A DNA stretch of 64,000 nucleotides from Sphingobacterium athyrii. Its GTDB lineage: Bacteria > Bacteroidota > Bacteroidia > Sphingobacteriales > Sphingobacteriaceae. This document shows positions 1 to 9,720 of this stretch, one piece after another. Numbering within the stretch: the first letter of the stretch is position 1; each line of letters starts with the position of its first letter. The notes below the pieces were generated by a model, which saw only the letters and a list, made by a program, of their open reading frames with translations, did not search any database and was not told where the DNA came from. The stretch lies in NCBI RefSeq assembly GCF_003071065.1, contig NZ_QCXX01000004.1:496614-560613 (forward strand), written 5' to 3'. Made by a program: the position numbers and the translations under genes.

Positions 1-184
1 ATTCACCTTCAAAAATTAAGTCGACTCCATCCATGTCGGTAATGTTCTGTCGATAGACAAGTGTGTCTTTGGAGAAGCGGTATTCATTGAATATATCTAC
101 AATACTCAGCTGTAGGGAATCGGGCAGTGCCTGAAAAGGGGGGGTAGATTTCAGTATGGAAAGAATAACCTCGGGATTTTTCAT
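1..184 (-). CDS. Cyclic-nucleotide-binding/DUF294-type signalling protein (N-terminal fragment)
   Basis: Partial gene: the start codon lies at 182-184 on the minus strand and the body runs off the left edge, leaving about 61 residues. The visible part begins MKNPEVILSILKSTPPFQAL and continues through LVYRQ...GVDLIFEGE, which resembles the N-terminal cyclic-nucleotide-binding domain of Bacteroidota proteins that also carry CBS and DUF294 nucleotidyltransferase-like domains. That family assignment comes from the start of the protein only. It lies 10 bases downstream of the exonuclease gene on the same strand, so the two are probably co-transcribed. Proteins of this family often neighbour a DnaQ-like exonuclease in Bacteroidota, which supports the call. 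No signal peptide is visible, so it is probably cytosolic. The missing C-terminal part would decide the family. Confidence 0.5.
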   Translation of the reverse strand, partial: MKNPEVILSILKSTPPFQALPDSLQLSIVDIFNEYRFSKDTLVYRQNITDMDGVDLIFEGE

Positions 185-194
185 GAGAACAGCA

Positions 195-815
195 TTAGGA
201 TATGTTATCAAACTCTGTTTGTTGGTTTAGGATATCTTGATGGGTCAGGTCTTTTCGTTGAATCATTTCAAAATAACATTTTGCCGTGATCTCAGCATCT
301 TTTTCTGCATCGTGCATATGTTCTGGCGGAGCCGAAAAAAGGGATTCATGTAATAACGAAAGCGGAAGATGGACCATGTTGGGGTTTCTTACGTATCTTT
401 TGCTATGTAACAGTGTGCAAAAATAATCTACGTCACCAAATGGGAGAACCAAGTTCGACCGGTAGAATTCTGCTGATAATACTTGGAGATCAAAGGAAAG
501 AAAATGTCCCACAATTTGCGGTTTATATTTTTTAATGTCATGACTTAGCTTGCGCAGCACATCTTTTTTCTTCTCACCATATTTCATTAAAAAGGGGGGT
601 GTCAACCCATGTATTTGTTCTGATGCCGGACTGATCGGAATAAGTGGTTCATAGATATATTTGTTCGTACGTTTTATTTCATTTTGGTTTTCGTCAAAAA
701 TGATCCAAGCCAATTGCAGTACATATGGCCAATTGTCGCTTTCTGTGTAACTTTTGCTCCATTTTTTTGGCAATCCAGATGTTTCCGTGTCTAAGAATAA
801 AAGATATTTTTTCAA
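195..815 (-). CDS. DEDDh 3'-5' exonuclease, DnaQ-like
   Basis: A 206-residue protein of the DnaQ/RNase T superfamily of metal-dependent 3'-5' exonucleases. The acidic DxE pair of Exo I is in FLDTETSG (D9, E11). Exo II is around GHFLSFDLQVL, and the Exo III His...Asp is in HMHDAEKDAEIT, making it DEDDh type. There is no polymerase, GIY-YIG or other fused domain, and the length fits a stand-alone exonuclease. It is cytosolic, with no signal peptide, and probably trims or proofreads DNA or RNA ends. Its exact substrate cannot be told from sequence. It is transcribed away from the carbohydrate locus and is probably unrelated to it. Confidence 0.85.
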   Translation of the reverse strand: MKKYLLFLDTETSGLPKKWSKSYTESDNWPYVLQLAWIIFDENQNEIKRTNKYIYEPLIPISPASEQIHGLTPPFLMKYGEKKKDVLRKLSHDIKKYKPQIVGHFLSFDLQVLSAEFYRSNLVLPFGDVDYFCTLLHSKRYVRNPNMVHLPLSLLHESLFSAPPEHMHDAEKDAEITAKCYFEMIQRKDLTHQDILNQQTEFDNIS

Positions 816-980
816 GGAATCGTTGATTATATACTAAAAATAGTAAAAATAATCTAGTTGATGCGGATTAAATCTCTATCTGTAAAAAATTTACTTTGTA
901 AAAAACGAGATACTTATTCTAATATTTGGAATTTTATATGTAAAATTGACATTTATTAGTGAATTGCAAAATAACCAATT

Positions 981-3692
981 ATGTACAGAAGACTATTATG
1001 CGTTTTACTTTGTATCTGTTCTCTCATTGTAGAGCTTCACGCAGGAAACAAACAAAAAAATATTGTTTATACGATGGCCGGAATCGTAAATCAAGAGCGA
1101 TTTCAATACGCCATTGACCTGCTACAAAAAGAACTGTTCAACTCGATTGTCACAAACCCTGTACAGGTTGAGGTGAGTACGTTAGCACAAAAAAAGCCTT
1201 TACCAGACTCTATTAAAGCTAAATTGATCGAGAAAGAACATTTTGTTTTATATCGGAAAGCAGGAAAAGGAGTAATTGAACTTATCGGAGCAGACGAGTC
1301 AGGGGTATTGTACGGTTGTATGGAATTACTTGCTAATAAAACCTGGCATGGAAACCAGCCCTTTTTTATACAAGATGGACCCAAGATGGTGATGCGAGGG
1401 ACGAGCATCGGGCTTCAGAAAACGACCTATCTACCGGGGCATGATATTTATGAATACCCTTATACACCAGAGTCCTTTCCTTGGTTTTACGATCAGCAAT
1501 TGTGGCTGAATTATTTGGATATGATGGCTGAAAATAGATATAATGCACTTTACCTTTGGAATGGGCATCCTTTTTCCTCCTTAGTCAAATTAAAAGATTA
1601 TCCTTATGCGCTTGAGGTTGATGAGTCTACTTTTCAGAAAAATCAAGATATCTATACTTTTTTGACCAAAGAAGCTAATAAAAGAGGGATCTGGATTATT
1701 CAAATGTTTTATAATATTATCCTACCAAAGCCTTTCGCCGATCGCCATGGTTTAAAGACACAGGAGCGAAATCGAATTATTACACCTTTAATTTCAGATT
1801 ATACACGTAAAAGCATCGCTGCTTTTGTAGCCAAATATCCGAATGTAGGGCTCTTGATTACTTTGGGTGAAGCAATGGAAGGGGTGGGGCAGGACGATAT
1901 CAACTGGTTTACAAAAACGATTATTCCGGGTGTGAAAGATGGTTTACAGTTGTCTCGGACAGCCGGTGAACCACCTATCATCCTAAGGGCCCATGATACG
2001 GATGCGCCTGCTGTTATGCAAGCATCACTGCCGATATATAAGAATTTGTACACGATGGCTAAATATAATGGAGAGGCATTGACGACCTATACACCTCGGG
2101 GAAAATGGGCAGAATTACATCGTTCATTAGGTGATATTGGTACGGTACATATTCAAAATGTGCATATATTGGCCAATTTGGAACCTTTCCGTTATGGCTC
2201 GCCTGATTTTATCCAGAAATCGGTTAAAGCTATGCACGAAGTCCACTATTCAAATGGCATCCATATATATCCACAGGCTTCGTATTGGGATTGGCCCTAC
2301 TCAGCGGATAAAGTTGACAATAGATTATTACAGGTCGATCGGGATTGGATGTGGTACAAAGCTTGGGCTAGATACGCTTGGGACGAAAATCGAGATTTAT
2401 TAAATGAGAAATCCTATTGGTCAAAGGAACTTGTGCACTATTACGGTATTCCTGAGAAGGATGCGCAAAAGTTATTATCGGCCATTGAAGAAATAGGTGA
2501 GATATCGCCTAAAATCCTGCGGCGATTTGGTATTACAGACGGTAACAGACAGACCTCTTCTTTGGGAATGCTGATGACACAACTGATAAATCCTTATCGT
2601 TATGGATTGTTTACAATGCTTTATGAATCTGAGGCGCCAGAAGGAGAGATGATTGTTGAATATGTAGAGAAGGACTATCGTCATGAAGGCCATATTGGAG
2701 AAACACCTGACCAGGTGGCAAGAGAAATTGTGCAACATGGAGCGCGCGCAGCGGCTCTTATCAAAACATTGGGAATGCCCACCAAAAATGTAGCAGAATT
2801 TGATCGATGGCTTAATGATATCCGAATCCATCAACTGTTGGCTAATCATTATAGCTATAAGGTGAAGGCTGCCATTCAACTTCTGCGCTATAAATATATA
2901 CGTGATCTAAGTGCTCTTCGAAAAGCTTTACCGGATCTGGAGCGAAGTGTCGAAGAATACCGTAAGCTAACAGCGATAACTGATAAGACCTATTTATATG
3001 CAAACAGCATGCAAACCAAACAACGTAAAATACCAATGCGGGGAGCGGATGCAACCTTTATTCATTGGAAGGAAATGCTGCCTGTCTTTGAAACTGAATT
3101 GAATAACTTTAAACAAGCGATAGATTCTTTATCAAAGATGAGCGATACCCCTACGCAAATAAAAGTTGGAGTAAAATCTCAGCAGGTCACGTTTCTGGAT
3201 AATCAACAATTGATTCCATTGAAAAAGGGCGCGAAATTGTATGCGGATCAGGAATTGGTCGTGACACATTTAGCAAATGAATTAGAAGGGGTTCAAGCGA
3301 TACAGATTGATGCGGCTAATCAAAAATTAGTCGGTACACATCTCCGGTTCAAAAGTGAAAAACCAGTCAAGATATTAGTTGGCTATTTCAATAGCACCGA
3401 CAAAGTTTTTGCCCCCAAACCTGTTTTGGAAATCGATGCGAGCGCCAATGATTTTGGACAGGCAGAGGCAAAAGTGCGTAATGCGATTCGAATTCAGTAC
3501 ATGCCTATGGTAGATATTCATACTTACTCCTTTCCTGCGGGAACGAACGAACTGAAAATTCCGAAGGGAGAAGTGCTGATTTTAGGCGTTGTGGACGATA
3601 GGGAGCTCCCACATCCGTATAATGCCGATGTGGATAATCAAGGGGATGACCTCGACGATTTATTTGGCTATTATCACGGTACAAAACTGTAG
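981..3692 (+). CDS. Exported glycoside hydrolase with GH20b/GH67N-like N-domain and TIM barrel (alpha-galacturonidase/alpha-glucuronidase-like)
   Basis: A 903-residue exported protein with a Sec signal peptide (basic start, hydrophobic core ending ELHAG). Residues about 25-135 look like the small alpha/beta domain that precedes the barrel in hexosaminidases and alpha-glucuronidases. A TIM-barrel-like region follows to about residue 480, with NRYNALYLWNGHP and an acidic motif TLGEAMEG (E297), then a helical region and a C-terminal beta-rich domain. This layout resembles Bacteroidota proteins annotated as alpha-D-galacturonidase and distant GH67 relatives. The specific activity is my inference. 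It is the first gene of the plus-strand pectin locus, 103 bases before the MGH1-like gene, and a periplasmic exo-enzyme removing uronic acid from pectic oligosaccharides would fit. A GH20-type activity cannot be excluded. Confidence 0.55.
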   Translation: MYRRLLCVLLCICSLIVELHAGNKQKNIVYTMAGIVNQERFQYAIDLLQKELFNSIVTNPVQVEVSTLAQKKPLPDSIKAKLIEKEHFVLYRKAGKGVIELIGADESGVLYGCMELLANKTWHGNQPFFIQDGPKMVMRGTSIGLQKTTYLPGHDIYEYPYTPESFPWFYDQQLWLNYLDMMAENRYNALYLWNGHPFSSLVKLKDYPYALEVDESTFQKNQDIYTFLTKEANKRGIWIIQMFYNIILPKPFADRHGLKTQERNRIITPLISDYTRKSIAAFVAKYPNVGLLITLGEAMEGVGQDDINWFTKTIIPGVKDGLQLSRTAGEPPIILRAHDTDAPAVMQASLPIYKNLYTMAKYNGEALTTYTPRGKWAELHRSLGDIGTVHIQNVHILANLEPFRYGSPDFIQKSVKAMHEVHYSNGIHIYPQASYWDWPYSADKVDNRLLQVDRDWMWYKAWARYAWDENRDLLNEKSYWSKELVHYYGIPEKDAQKLLSAIEEIGEISPKILRRFGITDGNRQTSSLGMLMTQLINPYRYGLFTMLYESEAPEGEMIVEYVEKDYRHEGHIGETPDQVAREIVQHGARAAALIKTLGMPTKNVAEFDRWLNDIRIHQLLANHYSYKVKAAIQLLRYKYIRDLSALRKALPDLERSVEEYRKLTAITDKTYLYANSMQTKQRKIPMRGADATFIHWKEMLPVFETELNNFKQAIDSLSKMSDTPTQIKVGVKSQQVTFLDNQQLIPLKKGAKLYADQELVVTHLANELEGVQAIQIDAANQKLVGTHLRFKSEKPVKILVGYFNSTDKVFAPKPVLEIDASANDFGQAEAKVRNAIRIQYMPMVDIHTYSFPAGTNELKIPKGEVLILGVVDDRELPHPYNADVDNQGDDLDDLFGYYHGTKL

Positions 3693-3795
3693 TATAACGA
3701 GGCTCAGGATAGTACAGGATAAACAACTTAAACGAAGTAGGTATTTTACGAAAAACACAATAAATTGATTTCAACTTTTTGATATTAAATAAGTA

Positions 3796-5334
3796 ATGAA
3801 AATTAAAACGTCTATTCTTGCGCTTCTTTTCTTTGGACTCTCCTATGTAAAGGCGCAGGAAAAATTAGTGGAGAAGGTCCGATCCTATGTTCGGGAATTT
3901 AATAGTAATGACAATGAAGCAGTGGTCAACAAGATTCCAAATAAGGATGCTTACGATTGGCTGGTGACGAATGTCCCCTTGCTGGATTGTCCTGATAAGG
4001 AGGTTGAGCAGACTTATTATTTTAGGTGGTGGTCCTATCGCAAACATATAAAGTCAAGTCCAGAAGGTACTTTGGTAACAGAATTTATTGAACCGGTAAA
4101 GCATGCTGGAAAATACAATTCAATTAGTTGTGCACTTGGTCACCATTTGTATGAAGGGAGATGGATTCGCGACAATGCGTTTTTAAAAGAATACATTGAT
4201 TTTTGGCTTTATCATGCTGATAAAGGTCAATCCAAGCGGAGATTCCATCAGTTCAGTTCCTGGCTGCCTGATGCATTATTGGCCTATTGCAAAGTCAATC
4301 CTGACAATCACTATTTAGAGGCCCGATTGATGGACTTGGATCAAGATTTTGAAAAATGGGAAAAAGAAAGAAAGGCTAATAATGGTCTTTTCTGGCAATA
4401 CGATGTCCAGGATGGGATGGAAGAATCTGTTTCCGGTGGACGGAAAGAGCATAATATGCGCCCATCTATTAACAGCTACATGTATGGGAATGCTGTTGCG
4501 ATTGCAGCAATTGCCAAATTGGTGTCGAATAAGGGATTAGAGAAGAAATATAGTTCATACGCACAGTCTTTGCGTCAATTGGTATTGGATTCACTCTGGG
4601 ACAAGGAGGATCAATTCTTTAAAACAAAGCTGGAAAAGGGACCGCTACATTCCACACGTGAAGCAATTGGTTTTATCCCATGGTACTTTCATTTACCGCC
4701 CGATAAAGCAATGTATGGACAGGCATGGCTTCAATTGCCCGATACGGCGGGATTTAATGCCCCTTGGGGCACAACGACTGCCGAGCGACGTGAACCAACT
4801 TTTAGAACGCGTGGGACAGGGCATAGTTGTGAATGGGATGGTGCGATTTGGCCTTTCACAAGTTCGCAGACGATCCGTGGAATGGCTAATTACTTAAGCG
4901 ATTACAAGCGGAATAAGGCGATAAATGCGAATGATTTATACGAGCAGATTCATAAATATGCCAAATCACATGTGATGAACGGTAAGCCTTATATTGGTGA
5001 ATACCAAGATGAGCGGACAGGAGCATGGTTAAAAGGCGATAATCCGAGAAGTAAGTTTTACAACCACTCTACATTTGCGGATATCATTATTCAGGACTTA
5101 ATTGGCGTAAAGCCACAAACCAACAATACATTGGAAATAAGGCCATTGATTAAAAAAGACAGATGGGACTATTTTGCGCTGACTCAGTTAACTTACCACA
5201 ATAAGAACATTGCGATTTATTGGGATGCTACCGGCGAAAAATATAACAAAGGAAAAGGATTTACTGTGTATGTGGATGGAACAAAGTCCTTCCACCAGAT
5301 GGATTTAAAAAATTGTAAGATTAACTTAAATTAA
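3796..5334 (+). CDS. MGH1-like (alpha/alpha)6-barrel glycoside hydrolase, exported
   Basis: A 512-residue protein with a Sec signal peptide ending VKAQ. The body has the helical (alpha/alpha)6 pattern of trehalase/GH63-like enzymes of the MGH1-like group. Recognisable stretches are ALGHHLYEGRWIRDN near residues 110-125, GTTTAERREPTF, and the aromatic/acidic motif CEWDGAIWPF near residue 350. A short beta-sheet domain closes the protein. Such enzymes remove terminal sugars, and relatives occur in pectin loci, including GH142-type proteins. I cannot name the linkage. It ends one base before the GH28 start, so it is in the same operon. Its position between a uronidase-like enzyme and a polygalacturonase suggests action on pectic side chains in the periplasm. 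Confidence 0.6.
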   Translation: MKIKTSILALLFFGLSYVKAQEKLVEKVRSYVREFNSNDNEAVVNKIPNKDAYDWLVTNVPLLDCPDKEVEQTYYFRWWSYRKHIKSSPEGTLVTEFIEPVKHAGKYNSISCALGHHLYEGRWIRDNAFLKEYIDFWLYHADKGQSKRRFHQFSSWLPDALLAYCKVNPDNHYLEARLMDLDQDFEKWEKERKANNGLFWQYDVQDGMEESVSGGRKEHNMRPSINSYMYGNAVAIAAIAKLVSNKGLEKKYSSYAQSLRQLVLDSLWDKEDQFFKTKLEKGPLHSTREAIGFIPWYFHLPPDKAMYGQAWLQLPDTAGFNAPWGTTTAERREPTFRTRGTGHSCEWDGAIWPFTSSQTIRGMANYLSDYKRNKAINANDLYEQIHKYAKSHVMNGKPYIGEYQDERTGAWLKGDNPRSKFYNHSTFADIIIQDLIGVKPQTNNTLEIRPLIKKDRWDYFALTQLTYHNKNIAIYWDATGEKYNKGKGFTVYVDGTKSFHQMDLKNCKINLN

Positions 5335-5335
5335 T

Positions 5336-6922
5336 ATGATCAGAAAAAACTATCATCGTGGATTAATAACAGTTTTCTTTTGTTTATCCATGTTGGGTCT
5401 ACAGGCACAAACTTGGCTAAATGTCATGGACTTTGGTGCGCGAAAAGACAGTACTGGCAGCAATACATTGGCTATCAAAAAGGCTATTGCAGCTGCAGCA
5501 AATAAAGGCGGAGGAACGATCTATTTCCCGGCGGGAAAATATATAACAGGTCCAATTCACCTGAAAAGTAATATCACCATTTATATTGATGCTGGTGCTG
5601 AATTGCATTTTAGTGATAATTTTGATGATTATTTACCGATGGTGGAATCGCGATGGGAAGGAACTGCAGTAACCAATTTTTCACCATTATTCTATGGCAA
5701 TAACCTAGAAAACATTAGTATTCAGGGACGTGGTACTATCGATGGACATGGTAAAAAGTGGTGGGGCTATTCCGAGGTTGAGGTTAAAAAACAAACCGAA
5801 GACAGTAAATGGCAAAAAGAGTTTAAACGCCTCAATAAGGATGTACTGGCTCCAGATCTTCCGGGATGGATCGAGAGAGGCTTCCTACGTCCGCCGTTTA
5901 TACAATTCTTAAATTGTAAAAATGTACAGATCAAGGATATTAAAATTCAAAATTCACCATTTTGGACAATTAATCCCCAATATTGTGATAATGTCACAGT
6001 GGATGGTGTGACAATAGATAATCCTCCATCTCCTAACACAGATGGTATTAATCCAGAATCTTGCTCCAACGTTCGCATCGCTAATTGCCATATTAGCGTG
6101 GGGGATGACTGCATTACGATAAAATCAGGAAAGGACCGTTCGGGACGAAAAATTAACATTCCAGCCGAAAATTATACGATTACAAATTGTACAATGCTTC
6201 GTGGTCATGGCGGCGTTGTGATAGGAAGTGAGATGTCCGGCGGTGTTAAAAACATTGTTATTTCCAATTGCATTTTTGATGGTACTGATCGTGGTATAAG
6301 GCTTAAGACTGCTCGGGGCAGAGGAGGTATCGTTGAAAATATTCAAGTGTCCAATATTGTCATGCGCAACATTAGAGATCAAGCCGTTGTGATGGATATG
6401 CAATATGCTAAAACTGATATCGAACCTGTCGGCGAACGTACACCTAAGTTCAGGAATATTTTTATTAACAATCTATCAGGGACAACCAATCGTGTTGGAT
6501 ATATGCGGGGGTTGGAGGAGATGCCAATTGAGAATGTAGTATTTTCAGATATTAATATGCAGGGGAACACAGGTTTTTCGGCTCTTAACGTGAATGGCTT
6601 GACATTAAACAATGTAAACTTGGCCATCAAACAAGGAGCCTTGTTGACTGCCAACAACAGTAAGGAACTGCATATTTTGAATGTGAGAAATACGACACCT
6701 GCAGTGGAGAAATCATTAATCGAACTGGAAAACTGTAAATCAGCGAATGTGCAAAGCTGTTTCCCTTCAGCAGGAACAGGAGTATTTCTGGATTTAGTTG
6801 GTTCCGCAAATGAAGAAATTTACGTACAGGGCAATAATCTGGCTCGCGTAAAGCAAATCCTCCGTGGAACTTATAAAAGTGGTCAGTTAACATCAAATAT
6901 AAACCCTTCAGACAATAAATAA
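5336..6922 (+). CDS. GH28 polygalacturonase-family enzyme 1, exported
   Basis: A 528-residue right-handed beta-helix hydrolase of family GH28, which inverts alpha-galacturonosyl or rhamnosyl-galacturonosyl linkages of pectin. It carries the full family signature: NTDGINPES (D236), GDDCI (D257 and D258), GHGGVVIGSE (H291) and a GIRLKT version of the RIK motif. The N-terminal pectate-lyase-superfamily start is WLNVMDFGARKDSTG, after a signal peptide ending LQAQ, so the enzyme is periplasmic or surface exposed. An exo-acting rhamnogalacturonan or galacturonan hydrolase is likely, since Bacteroidota PUL GH28s of this size often act on oligosaccharides. The start is one base after the previous stop, and the stop codon overlaps the next ATG as TAATG, indicating translational coupling with GH95. 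Confidence 0.9.
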   Translation: MIRKNYHRGLITVFFCLSMLGLQAQTWLNVMDFGARKDSTGSNTLAIKKAIAAAANKGGGTIYFPAGKYITGPIHLKSNITIYIDAGAELHFSDNFDDYLPMVESRWEGTAVTNFSPLFYGNNLENISIQGRGTIDGHGKKWWGYSEVEVKKQTEDSKWQKEFKRLNKDVLAPDLPGWIERGFLRPPFIQFLNCKNVQIKDIKIQNSPFWTINPQYCDNVTVDGVTIDNPPSPNTDGINPESCSNVRIANCHISVGDDCITIKSGKDRSGRKINIPAENYTITNCTMLRGHGGVVIGSEMSGGVKNIVISNCIFDGTDRGIRLKTARGRGGIVENIQVSNIVMRNIRDQAVVMDMQYAKTDIEPVGERTPKFRNIFINNLSGTTNRVGYMRGLEEMPIENVVFSDINMQGNTGFSALNVNGLTLNNVNLAIKQGALLTANNSKELHILNVRNTTPAVEKSLIELENCKSANVQSCFPSAGTGVFLDLVGSANEEIYVQGNNLARVKQILRGTYKSGQLTSNINPSDNK

Positions 6923-9720
6923 TGCGTTTACAACTGTATATCTTATGGTCGTTTTTATCGATATGCTCTTTGCGCTCAGCTTTTGCGCAGTCGCGCGTAT
7001 GGTTTGATCATCCTGCTACACAATGGGAAGAGGCTTTGCCTATTGGGAATGGCCACCTGGGGGCCATGATTTATGGTGGTGTTAGCAATGAGGAGATACA
7101 GTTTAATGAAGAGACTTTGTGGACCGACGGTCCACGGAATTATAATAAAAAAGGAGCATCAAAGTATCTTCAAAAGATCCGAGAGCTACTGGATCAAGGG
7201 CGCCAGAAAGAAGCAGAATCTTTGGCGATGCAGGAGTTTATGGGAGTTAAAAGTGAATCCGAAGACCCTACCGCTTGGTTAAACAAGATTGACAAAATCC
7301 GAAAACAGGAACATGGTCCTTTTGAATTCGCTTTTGATGATAGTAAATGGCCACTTATTACCGTTCCTCATTATGAGGGTTGGGAAATAGAGGGGCTTGA
7401 AGGCCTAGACGGAGCAGTCTGGTTTCGTTATGAATTTAACCTGTCAAAAAATGATCTAGCTGAGCACTGGTCGTTGGATTTAAATAAAATACGAACCAAT
7501 GATTATACCTATATCAATGGTGAGCTCGTCGGCCAATCTGCGGGGGATGAAACCAGGAGACACTATCAAATTCCTATGGGATTATTGCGTGAAGGGCGGA
7601 ATAGTATCGCTATTCAGGTAATCAATCTAGAAGGTAAGGGTGGTGTGGCAGGATATAAAGATCCCAAACAAGCTATCGGTTTAAAAAGTAACACCGGTAA
7701 ATTTGTGTCGTTGAAGGGAAAGTGGAAATACCATATTCAAGATCAAAACAGTCCGAAAATAGGAAGTTATCAAGCATCTTATCAACCTTTCGGTTCGTTG
7801 AAACTGCAGTTTGATCACGATGTTGCTGAAAACTACAGCCGGATACTCGATTTGGATAAAGGCGAAGTCCGGGTCAATTACGCTTTCAACGGGGTGAATT
7901 ATAGGAGGACCTATTTTGCGAGTCATCCCAATAATTTTATTGCTGTACGCTTGCAGGCTGATCAGAAAAATAAAGTTACTTTTCGACTCGCAATGAATAC
8001 CAAACATCAGCGCGCTAAACTTCATCACATGGACGGCACATCAATCCGTTTGGAAGTGTGGGTAAAAAATGGGGCAATGCGCGGGACGGCTTTCCTGCAA
8101 CTCAAATTGAAAGGTGGTGCAGTATCTTATGAAGGTGACGAACTTGTGGTACAACAGGCTGATGAAGCGCAGATTTATCTGATTGCCGCGACAAATTTTA
8201 AATCTTATCGGGAATTGAACGAGCAGTATGCTGCTACTGCTTTAGAACGATTCAAGAACTTATGTACGCTTGATCTAGATAAATTGTATCAAGTCCATCA
8301 AAAAGATTACCAACGATTGTATCATCGCTTTTCAATAGATCTTGGTGCTGGCAACCAACTTGACACAATTCCAACTGATCGAAGGTTGCAGCGGGCGACT
8401 GGACATGCTGACCCTGGGCTTGTAGCACTTTATATGCAGTTTGCCCGATATTTACAGATCGCAGCGTCTCGCGAAGATAGTCAGCCCATGAATCTCCAAG
8501 GTATTTGGAATCCATTTTTAGAACCGTCGTGGGGCAGTAAATATACCACCAATATCAATTTGGAAATGAATTATTGGCCGACGGAAGCATTGAATCTTTC
8601 TGAGTTGCAGCAACCTTTATTTCAGATGATCCAGGATCTTCGTCTAGCTGGTGGGCAAACGGCTAAGGAATATTATGCTGCTCGAGGCTGGGTGTTGCAT
8701 CATAATACAGACATATGGCGTGGAACAGCTCCCATCAATAACTCCAATCATGGAATATGGCCCACAGGTGGGGCTTGGCTGGTGCGACATCTTTGGGAGC
8801 ATTATCAATATACACAAGATCTACACTTTTTACAGCAATATTATCCTATCATCAAGGACGCGACCTTATTTTTTAAAGATTTTTTAGTTAAAGACGAAAC
8901 AACAGGATGGTGGGTCAGTTCGCCTTCAAACTCTCCAGAAAATGGAGGTTTGGTTAAAGGACCTACAATGGATCATCAAATTATCCGTTCGTTGTTTGCT
9001 ATTTTCGATCAAAGTTCCAAGTTATTGAGTAAAGATGTTCAATTGCGGGATTCAATTATGGAGATGCGAGATCAAATAGCACCAAACCAAATTGGGCAAC
9101 ATGGACAGCTCCAAGAATGGTTGACGGATTTGGATGATCCAGAAAATAAACATCGTCATGTATCCCACTTATGGGGGTTATTTCCAGGAGATGAAATCAA
9201 TACGACGCATACACCACAATTGGTTGAAGCCGCAAAACGTTCGTTGGTACTACGTGGTGATGAGGGAACGGGTTGGAGCCTGGCCTGGAAAATTAATTTT
9301 TGGGCTAGATTAAAAGACGCTCAGCATGCTTATCACATGGTAAAAATGCTATTGCGACCGGCGGGTAAAGGAGGTGGTTCCTATCCAAATCTATTCGATG
9401 CTCATCCACCATTTCAAATCGATGGCAACTTTGGTGGAGCCTCAGGAATTACCGAGATGTTGCTTCAGAGCCATATCAACGGGATTGAATTATTACCAGC
9501 ATTGCCAGAGGAAATGAGCACGGGTAAAGTAAAGGGACTCAGAGCGCGGGGGGCTTTTCAGGTTAATATGGAATGGAAAGACAATCAGTTATTGGAGGTG
9601 ACTGTTGAATCGCTTGCTGGAGAAGAACTCCATTTGCGTTATGCTAGTCGCGAAGTAAAAATCAAAACAAAGAAGGGCAAGTCTTATGCCTTCGATCAAG
9701 AATTGAAGTTAAAGAAATAA
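6922..9720 (+). CDS. GH95 alpha-L-fucosidase/alpha-L-galactosidase with inserted jelly-roll domain
   Basis: A 932-residue exported GH95 enzyme (signal peptide ending SAFAQ). The N-terminal GH65N-type super-sandwich opens with HPATQWEEALPIGNGHLGAMIYGG. The (alpha/alpha)6 catalytic barrel has the family residues: N544 and N546 in TNINLEMNYWP, acid E673 in SPSNSPEN, and the activating D834 in DGNFGG. Between residues about 105 and 270 a jelly-roll resembling GH2 sugar-binding and SASA-inserted domains interrupts the N-terminal domain (WFRYEFNL, YTYINGELVGQS, NSIAIQVIN). GH95 members release alpha-1,2-L-fucose or alpha-L-galactose. In a pectin locus either xyloglucan-type fucose or RG-II L-galactose is possible. 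It overlaps both neighbours by TAATG, so it is inside the operon. Confidence 0.88.
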   Translation: MRLQLYILWSFLSICSLRSAFAQSRVWFDHPATQWEEALPIGNGHLGAMIYGGVSNEEIQFNEETLWTDGPRNYNKKGASKYLQKIRELLDQGRQKEAESLAMQEFMGVKSESEDPTAWLNKIDKIRKQEHGPFEFAFDDSKWPLITVPHYEGWEIEGLEGLDGAVWFRYEFNLSKNDLAEHWSLDLNKIRTNDYTYINGELVGQSAGDETRRHYQIPMGLLREGRNSIAIQVINLEGKGGVAGYKDPKQAIGLKSNTGKFVSLKGKWKYHIQDQNSPKIGSYQASYQPFGSLKLQFDHDVAENYSRILDLDKGEVRVNYAFNGVNYRRTYFASHPNNFIAVRLQADQKNKVTFRLAMNTKHQRAKLHHMDGTSIRLEVWVKNGAMRGTAFLQLKLKGGAVSYEGDELVVQQADEAQIYLIAATNFKSYRELNEQYAATALERFKNLCTLDLDKLYQVHQKDYQRLYHRFSIDLGAGNQLDTIPTDRRLQRATGHADPGLVALYMQFARYLQIAASREDSQPMNLQGIWNPFLEPSWGSKYTTNINLEMNYWPTEALNLSELQQPLFQMIQDLRLAGGQTAKEYYAARGWVLHHNTDIWRGTAPINNSNHGIWPTGGAWLVRHLWEHYQYTQDLHFLQQYYPIIKDATLFFKDFLVKDETTGWWVSSPSNSPENGGLVKGPTMDHQIIRSLFAIFDQSSKLLSKDVQLRDSIMEMRDQIAPNQIGQHGQLQEWLTDLDDPENKHRHVSHLWGLFPGDEINTTHTPQLVEAAKRSLVLRGDEGTGWSLAWKINFWARLKDAQHAYHMVKMLLRPAGKGGGSYPNLFDAHPPFQIDGNFGGASGITEMLLQSHINGIELLPALPEEMSTGKVKGLRARGAFQVNMEWKDNQLLEVTVESLAGEELHLRYASREVKIKTKKGKSYAFDQELKLKK

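Noticed and set aside
895..928. A promoter with TTTG at 895-898 and 925-928 before the first pectin gene.
   Set aside because: The downstream box deviates from TAnnTTTG and the spacing is long, so the evidence is too weak for a feature.
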